NCBI GenBank assembly: GCA_026770585.1 | Contig: MU646343.1 | Coordinates: 1,116,414 to 1,126,529, forward strand | DNA length: 10,116 bases | Origin: Baffinella frigidus | Taxonomy: Eukaryota; Cryptophyceae; Cryptomonadales; Baffinellaceae | Direction of reading: 5' to 3' | Part shown: positions 1 through 6,827 of the stretch, one piece after another | How the letters are laid out: the number at the start of each line of letters is the position of its first letter | Position numbering within the stretch: position 1 is the stretch's first letter | Position numbers and translations under genes: made by a program | The notes under the pieces: model-generated | Seen by the model: the letters and a program-made list of their open reading frames with translations, nothing else | What the model was told of the DNA's origin: nothing | Databases searched by the model: none

Positions 1-112
1 TGTGGGGTGTGGGGTGTGGGGTGTGGGGTGTGGGGTGTGGGGTGTGGGGTTTGAGGTTTGGGGTTTGGGGATTGGGGTTTGTGGATTGGGTTTTGAGTCT
101 GGGTTCTGGGGT
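1..112. repeat. TGTGGGG minisatellite grading into telomere-like TTTGGGG repeats
   Basis: Seven perfect copies of TGTGGGG (1-49) are followed by degenerate TTTGGGG/TTTGAGG/ATTGGGG units. This is the G-rich strand of the telomere-like repeats that recur through the window, and it probably continues left of the window. The open frame across it is a repeat artefact. Confidence 0.85.
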
Positions 113-206
113 GCCATCCCTGTCGTATCAATCACACCTTCATCATCCGCGTTTCTCGTTGAGTCTCAGAGTACCTGGCAATTGAGGACCCGGAAAGTGT
201 CGTAGG

Positions 207-472
207 CCACCCTGGATGGAACATTATGGTATTTTGAGCATTCTTAAGTCAACTCCCCTTGGAGATGGCGCCACAATGTGGCGCCCCCGTGATGAATGGA
301 TCTGGTACAAAAAGGTCTAATATGTATTTTAGTGGTATACCACCCTGGATGGAACATTATGGTATTTTGAGCATTCTTAAGTCAACTCCACTTGGAGATG
401 GCGCCACAATGTGGCGCCCCCGTGATGAATGGATCTGGTACAAAAAGGTCTAATATGTATTTTAGTGGTATA
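207..472. repeat. Tandem duplication, two 133-bp units
   Basis: Units 207-339 and 340-472 are almost identical (I see one difference, CCCCTTGG against CCACTTGG). Each contains a short inverted repeat, GGCGCCACA...TGTGGCGCC, that could form a 9-bp stem. Such high identity suggests a recent duplication. It lies in the presumed intron upstream of exon 1 and carries no convincing coding signal. Confidence 0.9.
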
Positions 473-1042
473 AATCATGTCAACTTTTGCGATAAAGGGT
501 TATTCGGGATTGGCCGCAAGTCCCCTCCAGGGTGGGGTTGAGGGCGGATTGGCCACGAAAACAGTTGAGGAGCCCCCACGTCAGGGCACTCGAAACCTCC
601 ACTTTTGACATCTTTCAAGGAAAATGCCTTGAATTCGCAAGTCAACCGCGTCAGATGTGCGGATAAGGCGTCGGTTTCCCTCGATCATTCTAGCGTGGCC
701 AGCACCTCACGACTATTGACCGACTATCGAGTTTCCTGGGATAAACCCTTTGCGGTTCGTTTACCGGCCCCGTACGAAACCCGGTACGGTTCAGTTGACA
801 GCGGGGTGGATCGCAGCTGGTGGCCACGAAAAAATCGAACACTGGCAAAAGTTAACCATGCTGGTACTGAATCGTGCACCTTTGCCACTATTCGTTTTTT
901 TGGCACCGGGATGCGAAAATTGCTCTAACCCCCGGTTTGATCGCAGCGGCCGGTTCAGTTAGTCATATTGTTTCGTAGTCTATCTTGTCCATGATCTCTA
1001 ATACCGGGTTGGATCGCAGCGGCGCAACAGCGTCCGGTTCAG
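473..1042 (+). other. Presumed intron sequence with copies of the exon 1 acceptor
   Basis: No credible gene is seen; the open frames are interrupted and repeat-like. Three segments resemble the real exon 1 acceptor (TTGATCGCAG|CGGC, CAG 1349-1351): CAG at 814-816, 944-946 and 1017-1019. They are preceded by GGGTGGATCG, GGTTTGATCG and GGGTTGGATCG. After two of them CGGTTCAGTTAG follows at once, giving a stop. They look like degenerate tandem copies of the intron end rather than exons. Confidence 0.55.
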
Positions 1043-1045
1043 TTA

Positions 1046-1229
1046 GAGCCATTCCGGTAGGACTTGTCGCGTTTTCGACTTCGAGATTTCAAGATTTCAG
1101 ACTTCAAAAAGGTTTTAAAGGGCGTAAAACGTTTTAAAACACACCGTTTCAAATTTCATGGTACAAATGAAGTCTCGAAGTCTCGAAATCTCGAAATCGA
1201 AAACGCGACAAGTCCTACCGGAATAGCTC
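1046..1229. mobile_element. Foldback MITE-like element (TA-GAGCCATTCCGG type)
   Basis: Long imperfect inverted arms meet this span: the left arm begins GAGCCATTCCGGTAGGACTT and the right arm is its complement with few differences, extending about 60 bp. A TA dinucleotide flanks both ends (1044-1045 and 1230-1231), as expected for Tc1/mariner-like insertion. There is no transposase, so it would be non-autonomous. It sits in the intron just upstream of exon 1. Confidence 0.7.
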
Positions 1230-1351
1230 TAACGGCTTGAAAGCGCTCTAACAGCGGGATGGAATAACACAGGAACAGCACAGGAACAACACAGGAATGA
1301 CGCTTAAGAATATCACTTATGGTTAGGAATAACACGCGGACTTGATCGCAG

Positions 1352-1464
1352 CGGCGATGTCCTACCTCCTCGTGTGGACTGCGCTCAACGGGCTGCAGAC
1401 AAACCTCTTCTCCTACCTCGAGCACCGCTACGGCTGGGGGCGTACCCACGCTGCAATGCTCCAG
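1352..1464 (+). CDS. MFS transporter (TetA/HIAT1-like), internal exon 1 in window: TM7 region
   Basis: After acceptor GATCGCAG this exon has two leading bases and then 37 codons, including SYLLVWTALNGL, NLFSYLEHRYGW and GRTHAAMLQ. It ends before donor GTCCGT (phase 0). Hydrophobic content and the YL...YGW pattern fit the seventh membrane helix and following loop of a major facilitator. By remembered alignment it matches the HIAT1/MFSD14 stretch that ends ...VAAFIAVLG. Codon third positions are strongly G/C, unlike the flanks. The leading phase requires an upstream exon ending in phase 1, outside the window or unseen in 1-1351. It reads straight into exon 2 without a gap relative to the family. 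Confidence 0.75.
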
Positions 1465-1683
1465 GTCCGTGCTGACGGGAGATACCGTTGAGATCTCATC
1501 GGTTCAGCTGAAAATTACTACAGTACCCGACCCGGTTATAAGCTGCTACGGGTTGCTGGTGGAGAGCTAGGCGGTCCGCCTACCTCCGACCCCGGAGCTA
1601 GGCAGACCTGGAGGTAGAAGTTGATCCTAGCTCTCGTTCATATCTCTTGTGGAGGTTATGAGCCTCCCATTTTGCTGGTGTCT

Positions 1684-1705
1684 CACCCACGTTGCGATGC
1701 TCCAG
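1684..1705 (+). pseudogene. Partial copy of exon 1 3' end (donor lost)
   Basis: CACCCACGTTGCGATGCTCCAG repeats the last 22 bases of exon 1 (T-H-x-A-M-L-Q codons) with two or three changes. The donor dinucleotide reads GC instead of GT (CAG|GCCCCC). There is no acceptor or exon 5' half nearby. Confidence 0.7.
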
Positions 1706-1767
1706 GCCCCCCTACCTCCACCAACCCCCACAACTTGGACAATTCGAAAAAGTCAAAAACACCAAAC

Positions 1768-1806
1768 CCCCTTGGAGGCCGTCGGAATCCGACGGCCTTC
1801 AAGGGG
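1768..1806. repeat. Near-perfect 39-bp palindrome
   Basis: CCCCTTGGAGGCCGTCGGA and its reverse complement face each other with one mismatched position, giving a stem of about 19 bp with almost no loop. It lies in intron 1. No uridine run or other terminator context is evident. Confidence 0.85.
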
Positions 1807-2010
1807 ATTTTCGGAGCCATTTTTCCCGATTTGCCCAGACTGTGAGGGTTGGTGGCTGCGACCCCGGAGCCAGGCGGAGCTGGAACTAGGCTCCTAGCTC
1901 TCGTTCCTAGCTCGTGTGAAGGTTACGAGCCTCCTATGTGCTGGTGTCTCCACGCGACGATGGCCTCTGTATCAAATTGACCTGTTTTTTAAGTCAACTC
2001 ACCCACAAAT

Positions 2011-2032
2011 CACCCACGCTGCGATGCTCCAG
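2011..2032 (+). pseudogene. Second partial copy of exon 1 3' end with donor
   Basis: CACCCACGCTGCGATGCTCCAG followed by GTCCGCC reproduces the final exon 1 codons and the first five donor-side bases of the real junction. It lacks the rest of the exon. A foldback element is inserted at a TA eight bases downstream. Confidence 0.75.
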
Positions 2033-2041
2033 GTCCGCCTA

Positions 2042-2212
2042 GAGCGCTGTGCAGAGAAGTTGGCCACGGGAAATACCGGAAAATCGAGGAATTGGAGCCA
2101 TTTAGTCAACTTTTGAGAAATTTAGTACCATGAATTTCTCAAAAGTGGACAAAATGGCTCCATTTTCCCCATTTTTCCATTTTTCGGTGGCCAACTTCTC
2201 TGCACAGCGCTC
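2042..2212. mobile_element. Foldback MITE-like element (TA-GAGCGCTGTGCAG type)
   Basis: The terminal inverted repeat GAGCGCTGTGCAGAGAAG is perfect at both ends and runs about 26 bp to GGCCAC. The interior is also largely self-complementary around TTTCTCAAAAGT/ACTTTTGAGAAA. TA flanks both ends (2040-2041, 2213-2214). The flanks rejoin as CCGCCTACCTC, matching a similar string at 1577-1587. It is non-autonomous and has no coding content. Confidence 0.8.
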
Positions 2213-2243
2213 TACCTCTCCACCAGCAACCCGTAGCAGCTTA

Positions 2244-2514
2244 TCCCTTATCTGCCGCAAAAGGTACGTGATCATTTTTTTTAGCAGGAATCAGGTGTAG
2301 GGATTTCAATTTAGCGGAGGACGGTTTTCCGGGTCTCATAAATCAGGAATTTCTCGGGTCGTTTAGCACCAATTACTCAATTTGTTCAGCTTAGCGAGCC
2401 TGACAAGCTGGTTTTTTTTTCATAATTTTCCATTCAGAGGCGGCTTAATTAAAAAATGCCAAAGTTGACATTTGAGCCTTTTGACGTCTCAGGACGTCGT
2501 AGGCACTTAAGGGA
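2244..2514. mobile_element. AT-rich TIR element inserted in the right inverted-repeat arm
   Basis: It begins TCCCTTATCTGCC and ends GGCACTTAAGGGA, so the termini are inverted repeats with one small indel. It interrupts sequence that is continuous in the other arm (reverse complement of 1471-1566). Flanks are TTA and TAA, while the uninterrupted site reads TTATAA. The termini resemble those of the element at 10008-10107. No transposase is seen. Confidence 0.8.
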
Positions 2515-2916
2515 TAACCGGGTCGGGTACTGCAGTAATTTTCAGCTCAACCGATGAGATCTCATCGGTATCTCCCGTCAGCAATACGAGGTCCCTATGG
2601 TTTCCTACCGTAGGGTCCTACGAACAAATAAAAAAAATAACGTCATTCCGAGATCTTGCAAGGACCCGGTAAAAGCTGCTATGGGTTGCTGGTGCTGTCT
2701 CCGAATCCTAGCTTTTGTACAGGTTGTGAGCATCCCATGTGCCGGAATCCGGATGGATCCATGCTGCGGCTGTACCTGCACGATATCTACCTCTGTCGCA
2801 GTCTATTTGGGCCCACCGATTTGGTGCGCCCGGGCGCTTTCCTTCTCCAAAGTTGACGGATTTGTACCGCTCGCCCAGCGTGTCAGCTTTAGAATAGTCA
2901 GTCAACCCGAGGGAGG

Positions 2917-3012
2917 CAGATCTAGTCTGCTGCAGATCTAGTCTGCTGCAGATCTAGTCTGCTGCAGATCTAGTCTGCTGCAGATCTAGTCTGCTGCAGA
3001 TCTAGTCTGCTG
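2917..3012. repeat. 16-bp tandem repeat, six copies
   Basis: Six identical, uninterrupted copies of CAGATCTAGTCTGCTG. Each unit contains palindromic AGATCT, and CTGCAG forms at every unit junction. Perfect identity implies recent expansion or homogenisation. Confidence 0.95.
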
Positions 3013-3557
3013 CATAGACATGGATGTTTGGGCGTCCTCGCCTCCCACAGCAGCTCCCACCTCGGCGCTGTCTCGGAGTAGCGTATATTCATTAAGGCTC
3101 GAATGGTGACGCGGACCACACGGGTTTCGTGGTTTGATAGGTACCCGCCAAACGTTGTTTCAGCTCCTGAGGAGGGACCTGCGAGACGATGCGGAGAGAC
3201 CTTTATAGGAGAGAGAGAGGGACACTGCGAACGAGAACGTGTTACGCCTAAGACCGGATATGAGAATATGTTGAGCCTACTACGGGGGAGGCTAGGGCGG
3301 GATCTTGGAGCCATTTCAAACATATCTTGCGGTTGCTTTCCCGTCAAAGTCAATTATTTGTGGGCATTTCCGGCAACTTTTGCCGATTTCAAGGGGAAGT
3401 AATAGATGGACGCAGGGCGTAAAATCACATGTAGCTCTCCCGCGTAGTAAGACTGGATATGCCAAGACGACGCATCGTCTCCGCTCTCAGGGTCAGCAAC
3501 CCCAGCCCCTACACCCCCAAACCCTGCACATATATATACGTATATCACGTCCTGCAT

Positions 3558-3690
3558 GAACTCTTTCCGCCAGGTTATTAACACCAACCCCTACCGCGAC
3601 ACAGCTCTCAGGGCCAGCAATCCCAGCTTCTGAACCTCACACCCCAAACCCTAAACCCCGAAAACAGGCGCAGGTAGGGATCGTGCTGGC
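3558..3690 (+). pseudogene. Degenerate copy of the exon 2 acceptor region and exon 2 5' end
   Basis: GAACTCTTTCCGCCAGGTTAT near 3558 echoes GAACTCTTCACGATAGGTTAT upstream of real exon 2. A telomere-like stretch (ACCCCAAACCCTAAACCCCG) is then followed by ACAGGCGCAG|GTAGGGATCGTGCTGGC at 3664-3690. The latter encodes V-G-I-V-L-A, close to the start of exon 2 (V-G-I-M-L-A). It then diverges and has no donor. Confidence 0.7.
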
Positions 3691-3905
3691 CCAATCCCCC
3701 CTAGACTCTGTGGTTACTTACTCTAGACTCGCAGGTTATGAGTCTGGGGCAATTGCCCACTCTCAGCTCCTGAGGAGCACATGTCGCTGGACATATACGT
3801 ATATCCCGTCCTGGAGGGGTTGCGTTGTCGCTGGACATATACGTGTATCCGAACTCTTCACGATAGGTTATGAACCCTTAACCGCACTGCGACAAACAGG
3901 CGCAG

Positions 3906-3966
3906 GTGGGCATCATGCTGGCGTTCACGCAGGCCCTCGGCCCCAAGCTCCTCATCCCCATCATCG
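3906..3966 (+). CDS. MFS transporter exon 2: TM8
   Basis: Twenty codons plus one base, from acceptor GGCGCAG to donor GTACCT (phase 1). It encodes VGIMLAFTQAL then GPKLLIPII. Joined to exon 1 it gives ...AAMLQ-VGIMLAF..., which fits the eighth helix of TetA/HIAT1-type transporters with no gap (family counterpart recalled as an L-G-I-L-S-I-I-A-Q run). The donor is weak (C at +4 and +5). Three partial copies of its 3' end lie downstream, and an antisense copy of its 5' two-thirds lies in intron 2. I chose this copy because it alone has both acceptor and donor. Confidence 0.8.
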
Positions 3967-4075
3967 GTACCTGCTTTTCTCCGGGAGAACCCACCTTTCT
4001 TTCATTTCCGAGAATTAGTACACACATGCTTTAATGCTACCAGTAAGCACGAATTGTGTAGTAATTTTTAATTTT

Positions 4076-4109
4076 GCCCTCGTGCCCAAGCTCCTTATCC
4101 CCATCGTCG
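4076..4109 (+). pseudogene. Copy of exon 2 3' half with donor
   Basis: The span GCCCTCGTGCCCAAGC to ATCGTCG encodes A-L-V-P-K-L-L-I-P-I-V, matching exon 2 A-L-G-P-K-L-L-I-P-I-I. It is followed by GTACGTG, a better donor than the real GTACCT. No acceptor precedes it; the sequence before 4076 is AT-rich. Confidence 0.75.
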
Positions 4110-4143
4110 GTACGTGCGGGGGTTATTCCATGTGAGGGTATTC

Positions 4144-4286
4144 CACCACTTAGCAGCGAGCGAAGACCTTTTCGCCTTGAATTCAAGGGGAAATCCCGGT
4201 TAGATTCCAGGGCAATGGATAAGATTCTAGTACAAATCGTTTAGATAGACTGTATCCGTGAAGCTCTCGGTGGCTGCTTAGTGGTG
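4144..4286. mobile_element. Short TIR element, first copy of a dispersed repeat
   Basis: Ends are CACCACTTAGCAGC and GCTGCTTAGTGGTG, a 14-bp inverted repeat with one mismatch. The interior from about 4199 (GGCAATGGATAAGATTCTAG and onward) recurs at 7258-7340. It contains a perfect 14-bp palindrome CCTTGAATTCAAGG (4175-4188). No target duplication is clear. Confidence 0.55.
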
Positions 4287-4303
4287 ACTGCCCATGGCAT
4301 CAC

Positions 4304-4465
4304 CTCACTCGATCGCGCTTATCAAAATGGCTGGCGTTTCGGTTAACCTTGGTTGCGTTACGCTCCTCATCCCCATTATCGGTACGTGCCACCTCTGCCT
4401 CATCCCACGCATTGTTTGTCAGCCGAAACGCCAGCCACTTTGATACGCGCGCAGATCGAGTGAGG
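4304..4465. repeat. Foldback arms enclosing an exon 2 donor copy
   Basis: CTCACTCGATC...AATGGCTGGCGTTTCGG (about 4304-4346) is the reverse complement of CCGAAACGCCAGCCACTTTG...GATCGAGTGAG (about 4418-4464). The loop holds GCTCCTCATCCCCATTATCG|GTACGTG (4362-4381), another copy of the exon 2 end plus donor. Confidence 0.75.
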
Positions 4466-4467
4466 CA

Positions 4468-4612
4468 GTTTGGGGCCGAGGGCCTGCGTGAACGCCAGCA
4501 TGATGCCTACCTGCGCCTGTTTGTCGCAGTGAGGTTAAGGGTTCATAACCTAGCGTGAAGAGTTCACACCGGACGTGATATACGTACACATGTGCTCCTC
4601 AGGAGCTGAGAG
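4468..4612 (-). pseudogene. Antisense copy of exon 2 5' part and its upstream intron
   Basis: On the minus strand this reproduces the acceptor region (GAACTCTTCACGCTAGGTTAT, GACAAACAGGCGCAG) and the first about 14 exon 2 codons (V-G-I-M-L-A-F-T-Q-A-L-G-P-K, 4468-4510). It extends back to the CTCCTGAGGAGCACATG segment that lies at 3765-3782 in the sense copy. The match is close, so it can pair with the real exon 2 region in a transcript. Confidence 0.85.
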
Positions 4613-4620
4613 TGGTCAAT

Positions 4621-4637
4621 CCTCATCCCCATCATCG
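4621..4637 (+). pseudogene. Third copy of exon 2 3' end with donor
   Basis: CCTCATCCCCATCATCG followed by GTACCC repeats the last exon 2 codons (L-I-P-I-I) and the donor. It abuts the outer end of the antisense exon 2 copy. Confidence 0.65.
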
Positions 4638-4895
4638 GTACCCTCTTGCTACCTCTCCCTTCTCTTCTTCTTCTTTATTACTCTCGATACAGGTCCTAGA
4701 AGGCCCTTGCGCCTTGAGTTGAGTGATACAATAGTCTACGAGCCTTAAGCTCCTGCACCGAGATCTAGTCTTGTCTGAGCAAAACTGGGCTCGCCCATAC
4801 AAAGACATGAGTTGCCCTTTTCTACACACGAGTTTCTGTGGTAACTGTGTTTTATGGCGAAGCACCGCTCCCTTACTCATCGGAATGCCCACCAG

Positions 4896-4976
4896 AATAT
4901 GAACTCTTCACGCTAGGTTATGAACCCTTAACCTCACTGCGACAAACAGGCGCAGGTAGGCATCATGCTGGCGATC
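4896..4976 (+). pseudogene. Second direct copy of exon 2 acceptor and 5' end
   Basis: GAACTCTTCACGCTAGGTTAT through GGCGCAG (ending 4955) and then GTAGGCATCATGCTGGCGAT repeats the acceptor and first seven codons of exon 2. It then leaves the exon sequence. It shares CTAGG and CCTCACTGCG with the antisense copy rather than with the real exon, so those two are probably closest relatives. Confidence 0.8.
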
Positions 4977-5046
4977 ACTGTGCTGGGTGCGTTTCGGTTC
5001 ATTTTGGGTTCGGTTCGTTTAACGTTGGTTGCGTTTCGTTTGACAG

Positions 5047-5331
5047 GGGCAGTCGGGGCCGTAAAGCTCTGGCCTGGCATCTGGGCGGTTGCCGCTTTTG
5101 GAAATTTCGGTTTGAGGGTTTGGGGTTTGGGGTCTGAGGGTGAGGGGACGTTGGTTGCGTTTCGGGTGTGGCAGGGGCAGTGTGGACCGTGAATCTCGGG
5201 CTTGGCATTTCAGCGGTCGCCGGTTTGTCATATCGTCCGTACTCTAAAAGACAATACCGTACGTTCGGTGTTCACAGGGGCCGTTGGGGCCGTGAAGCTC
5301 GGGCTGGGAATCTGGGTCGTTGCCGCTTTGG
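5047..5331 (+). pseudogene. Three tandem copies of the exon 3 5' half
   Basis: Copies at 5047-5100, 5175-5224 and 5278-5331 each follow an AG (GACAG, GGCAG, CACAG). Each encodes versions of G-A-V-G-A-V-K-L-G-L-G-I-W-A-V-A-A. The first and third remain open and close to exon 3; the second has several substitutions. All leave the exon at GCCGCTTT or GCCGGTTT and run into TTTCGG/TTTGGGG telomere-like sequence in the first and third. Spacing is 128, 103 and 160 bp up to real exon 3. None has the exon's 3' half at its end. Confidence 0.8.
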
Positions 5332-5437
5332 GATTTCGGTTTTATGGTTTGGGGTTTGGGGTCTGGGGTGACGCTGGTTGCCGCTTTTTCATATAGTCCG
5401 TACTCTAAAGGCAACACCGTACGTTGGGTTTTCACAG

Positions 5438-5531
5438 GGGCAGTCGGGGCCGTGAAGCTCGGGCTGGGCATCTGGGCGGTTGCTGCTCTGATCATGGCTT
5501 CCGCGCCCACCGGAGGCATCTTTTCGATCGG
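5438..5531 (+). CDS. MFS transporter exon 3: TM9 and following segment
   Basis: From acceptor TTTTCACAG, two bases complete the phase 1 codon of exon 2. Then come AVGAVKLGLGIWAVAALIMASAP and T-G-G-I-F-S-I, and the exon ends in GG before donor GTGTGC (phase 2). The helix matches the position of the ninth MFS helix (family: ...ILLGLGFQILQLAWYGFG, recalled). The donor choice is supported by a downstream duplicate of the same exon-end/GTGTGC junction at 5557-5576, and by phase agreement with exon 4. The exact donor is the least certain boundary of the seven-exon model. Confidence 0.72.
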
Positions 5532-6087
5532 GTGTGCATCCCTCCTTCCAACTATTGGGGGGATCTTTCCGGGCGGGTGTGCGTCTTTGCGTCATCGCCC
5601 TCCCTAGATCCTACACCCTACACCCTGAACCATGACCCGACACACGAACGTTAGGGTTGAGGTTCGACTCTCACGCGGGCGCCGTTGCCTCTTGCGCCGC
5701 TCTCTTCTACCGTGGGGGGGGTGGCGTGATCCAGGGGTGGTGTTCTCCCGGTGCTCGTGAATACGGCCTACCGTAGAGAATACCGTAGGCTTAACAACCC
5801 GGCATTTAGGCCGTCACCCTACTCGTATTTAGTGAAGAGCGGCACGGAAACATGTAATGTTTCCGCGCCACAGCACGTGCTGTCCCTAACACCCTGGACC
5901 CTATATCCGAGCATCCTACGAGTTACACCCGGAACGTCCCCCCCCCCCTGAGCTGAGTGCTGCGCGGATCCCCGAACTAAGTTCGTAAGTTATGACGAGG
6001 AATTTGAACATCTGTTCAACTATCAATTCTTAAGAAACAGGTAAATATCGTTAGCATCCGAATACTCATGCATTTCGGGGGTGGCAG
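5532..6087 (+). other. Intron 3
   Basis: It carries a donor copy, short telomere-like tracts (near 5610-5640 and 5886-5905), CCTACCGTAG and TACCGTAGG motifs (5767-5790), a 9-bp stem CGGAAACAT/ATGTTTCCG (5845-5865) and a perfect palindrome ACAGCACGTGCTGT (5870-5883). No gene is seen. Confidence 0.65.
5557..5576 (+). pseudogene. Copy of exon 3 3' end with GTGTGC donor
   Basis: GGGGGGATCTTTCCGGGCGG then GTGTGCGTC parallels exon 3's GGAGGCATCTTTTCGATCGG then GTGTGCATC. It is 45 bp downstream of the real junction. Confidence 0.65.
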
Positions 6088-6175
6088 GTGCGTGGCCTCG
6101 AGCGGGGGATGCCTCTGCCTCCCGATCCTGATGGGCATCGTTTCTGACGGGGCCGGCGCCAACGAGTCCGGCGCG
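6088..6175 (+). CDS. MFS transporter exon 4: TM10
   Basis: From acceptor GGTGGCAG, one base completes the phase 2 codon of exon 3. Then 29 codons run C-V-A-S-S-G-G-C-L-C-L-P, ILMGIVSDGAGANESGA. It ends before donor GTCCGA (phase 0). The P-x5-V-S-x-x-A-x-A-x-x-x-G spacing agrees exactly with the HIAT1/MFSD14 segment recalled as P-A-V-S-A-L-V-S-R-T-A-D-A-D-Q-Q-G. This is the strongest evidence for the subfamily. Two 3' copies follow downstream. Confidence 0.8.
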
Positions 6176-6338
6176 GTCCGAACCCGAAAACCTAACACCC
6201 TAAACCCTACACCTGAAACCCTCGTAGACCCCAGACCCTACTCCCTACGTCATTCTGTCTCGCACACCCTGTTCCCCTCTCTCTGTTGTTTTACCTCCGA
6301 CAGTCCCTCCGCGGGTCAGTCATAGTCCTGGTCAAAAG

Positions 6339-6504
6339 GGATGCCTCTGTCTCCCGATCCTGATGGGCATCGTTTCTGACGGGGCCGGCGCCAACGAGTC
6401 CGGCGCGGTCCGAATCCGAGAACCTAACGCCCTAAAGCCAACACCCTACACCCTCGTAGACCCTAGACCCGACTCCCTTCGTCACTCTGTCTCGCACACC
6501 CTGT
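6339..6504 (+). pseudogene. Duplicate of exon 4 3' two-thirds with donor and adjacent intron
   Basis: This matches 6107-6272 at a constant offset of 232 bp: the exon from GGATGCCTCTG through GGCGCG, donor GTCCGAA, the telomere-like tract and the CTGTCTCGCACACCCTGT string. The reading frame is still open. The only AG in front (AAAAG at 6338) would give the wrong phase after exon 3. Confidence 0.85.
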
Positions 6505-6556
6505 CTACACCTCTGAACCCCTGAACCCGAAACCCGAAACCCGAAATCCGAAACCC

Positions 6557-6583
6557 GGAGCCAGCGCCAACGAATCCGGCGCG
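6557..6583 (+). pseudogene. Short third copy of exon 4 3' end with donor
   Basis: GGAGCCAGCGCCAACGAATC then CGGCGCG|GTCCGAACCC repeats the last nine codons of exon 4 and its donor. It is embedded between telomere-like tracts on both sides. Confidence 0.8.
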
Positions 6584-6724
6584 GTCCGAACCCGAACCCC
6601 TAACACCCTGAACCCTATATCCGAAACCCGAAACCCGAACCCCTAGAACTGAAACCTGAAACCCTGAACCGTCCCCCGTGCCACTCTCCTCACTAAATAC
6701 TCCTTTCCATCGAGTAGGCTGCAG

Positions 6725-6745
6725 GTGCTGTCGGCGTTGGAGTGT
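6725..6745 (+). pseudogene. Short copy of exon 5 5' end with acceptor
   Basis: After GGCTGCAG, GTGCTGTCGGCGTTGGAGTG encodes V-L-S-A-L-E-C. It then breaks into CGGAAACCCGAAAAC telomere-like repeat. The acceptor-side string CTGAACCGTCCCCCGTGCCAC recurs before the next copy. Confidence 0.75.
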
Positions 6746-6827
6746 CGGAAACCCGAAAACTGAAACCCGAAACCCTGAACCGTCCCCCGTGCCACTCTTC
6801 ACTCAACAATTCTGGGGTGGGGTGCAG

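Larger units (their letters stand above)
1585..1968 (+). repeat. Degenerate direct repeats within intron 1
   Basis: Segments near 1585-1705 and 1857-1960 share GACCCCGGAG, CCTAGCTCTCGTT, GGTTAYGAGCCTCC and GCTGGTGTCTC in the same order. A weaker third copy starts near 2665 (AAGCTGCTATGGGTTGCTGG, then GGTTGTGAGCATCCCATGTG). They look like successive, diverged duplications of exon-1-proximal intron sequence. Confidence 0.65.
1471..2582. repeat. Long inverted repeat in intron 1, right arm interrupted
   Basis: The left arm 1471-1566 matches the reverse complement of 2216-2243 joined to 2515-2582 with few differences. Shared anchors are GAGATCTCATCGG, ACCCGACCCGG and AGCTGCTACGGGTTGCTGG. The right arm is split by the element at 2244-2514. 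Transcribed, the arms could pair over roughly 95 bp just downstream of exon 1. Confidence 0.85.
1465..3905 (+). other. Intron 1 (about 2.4 kb)
   Basis: The intron starts GTCCGT and ends GGCGCAG. It contains exon 1 donor copies, direct repeats, a long inverted repeat, two foldback elements, a 16-bp satellite and a 5' copy of exon 2, listed separately. Between about 3013 and 3480 I see no gene or repeat of note. The overlapping open frames there on both strands lack GC3-rich, conserved-looking protein. Confidence 0.65.

Noticed and set aside
605-928. 107-residue plus-strand open frame
   Set aside because: It spans repeated acceptor-like segments. The protein shows no conserved pattern and the frame is shadowed by open frames on both strands.
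1768-1806. Intrinsic transcription terminator
   Set aside because: The palindrome has no following T-run and lies inside an intron of a eukaryotic gene.
2970-3353. 127-residue minus-strand open frame
   Set aside because: No recognisable domain, composition like random translation, overlaps an equally long opposite-strand frame, and lies within intron 1.
6339-6407. Second exon 4 as a mutually exclusive exon
   Set aside because: The only preceding AG gives phase 0, while exon 3 ends in phase 2, so it cannot replace exon 4 in frame.
6482-6802. Minus-strand open frame of G/F/V/S/R repeats
   Set aside because: It is the translation of telomere-like repeats on the opposite strand.
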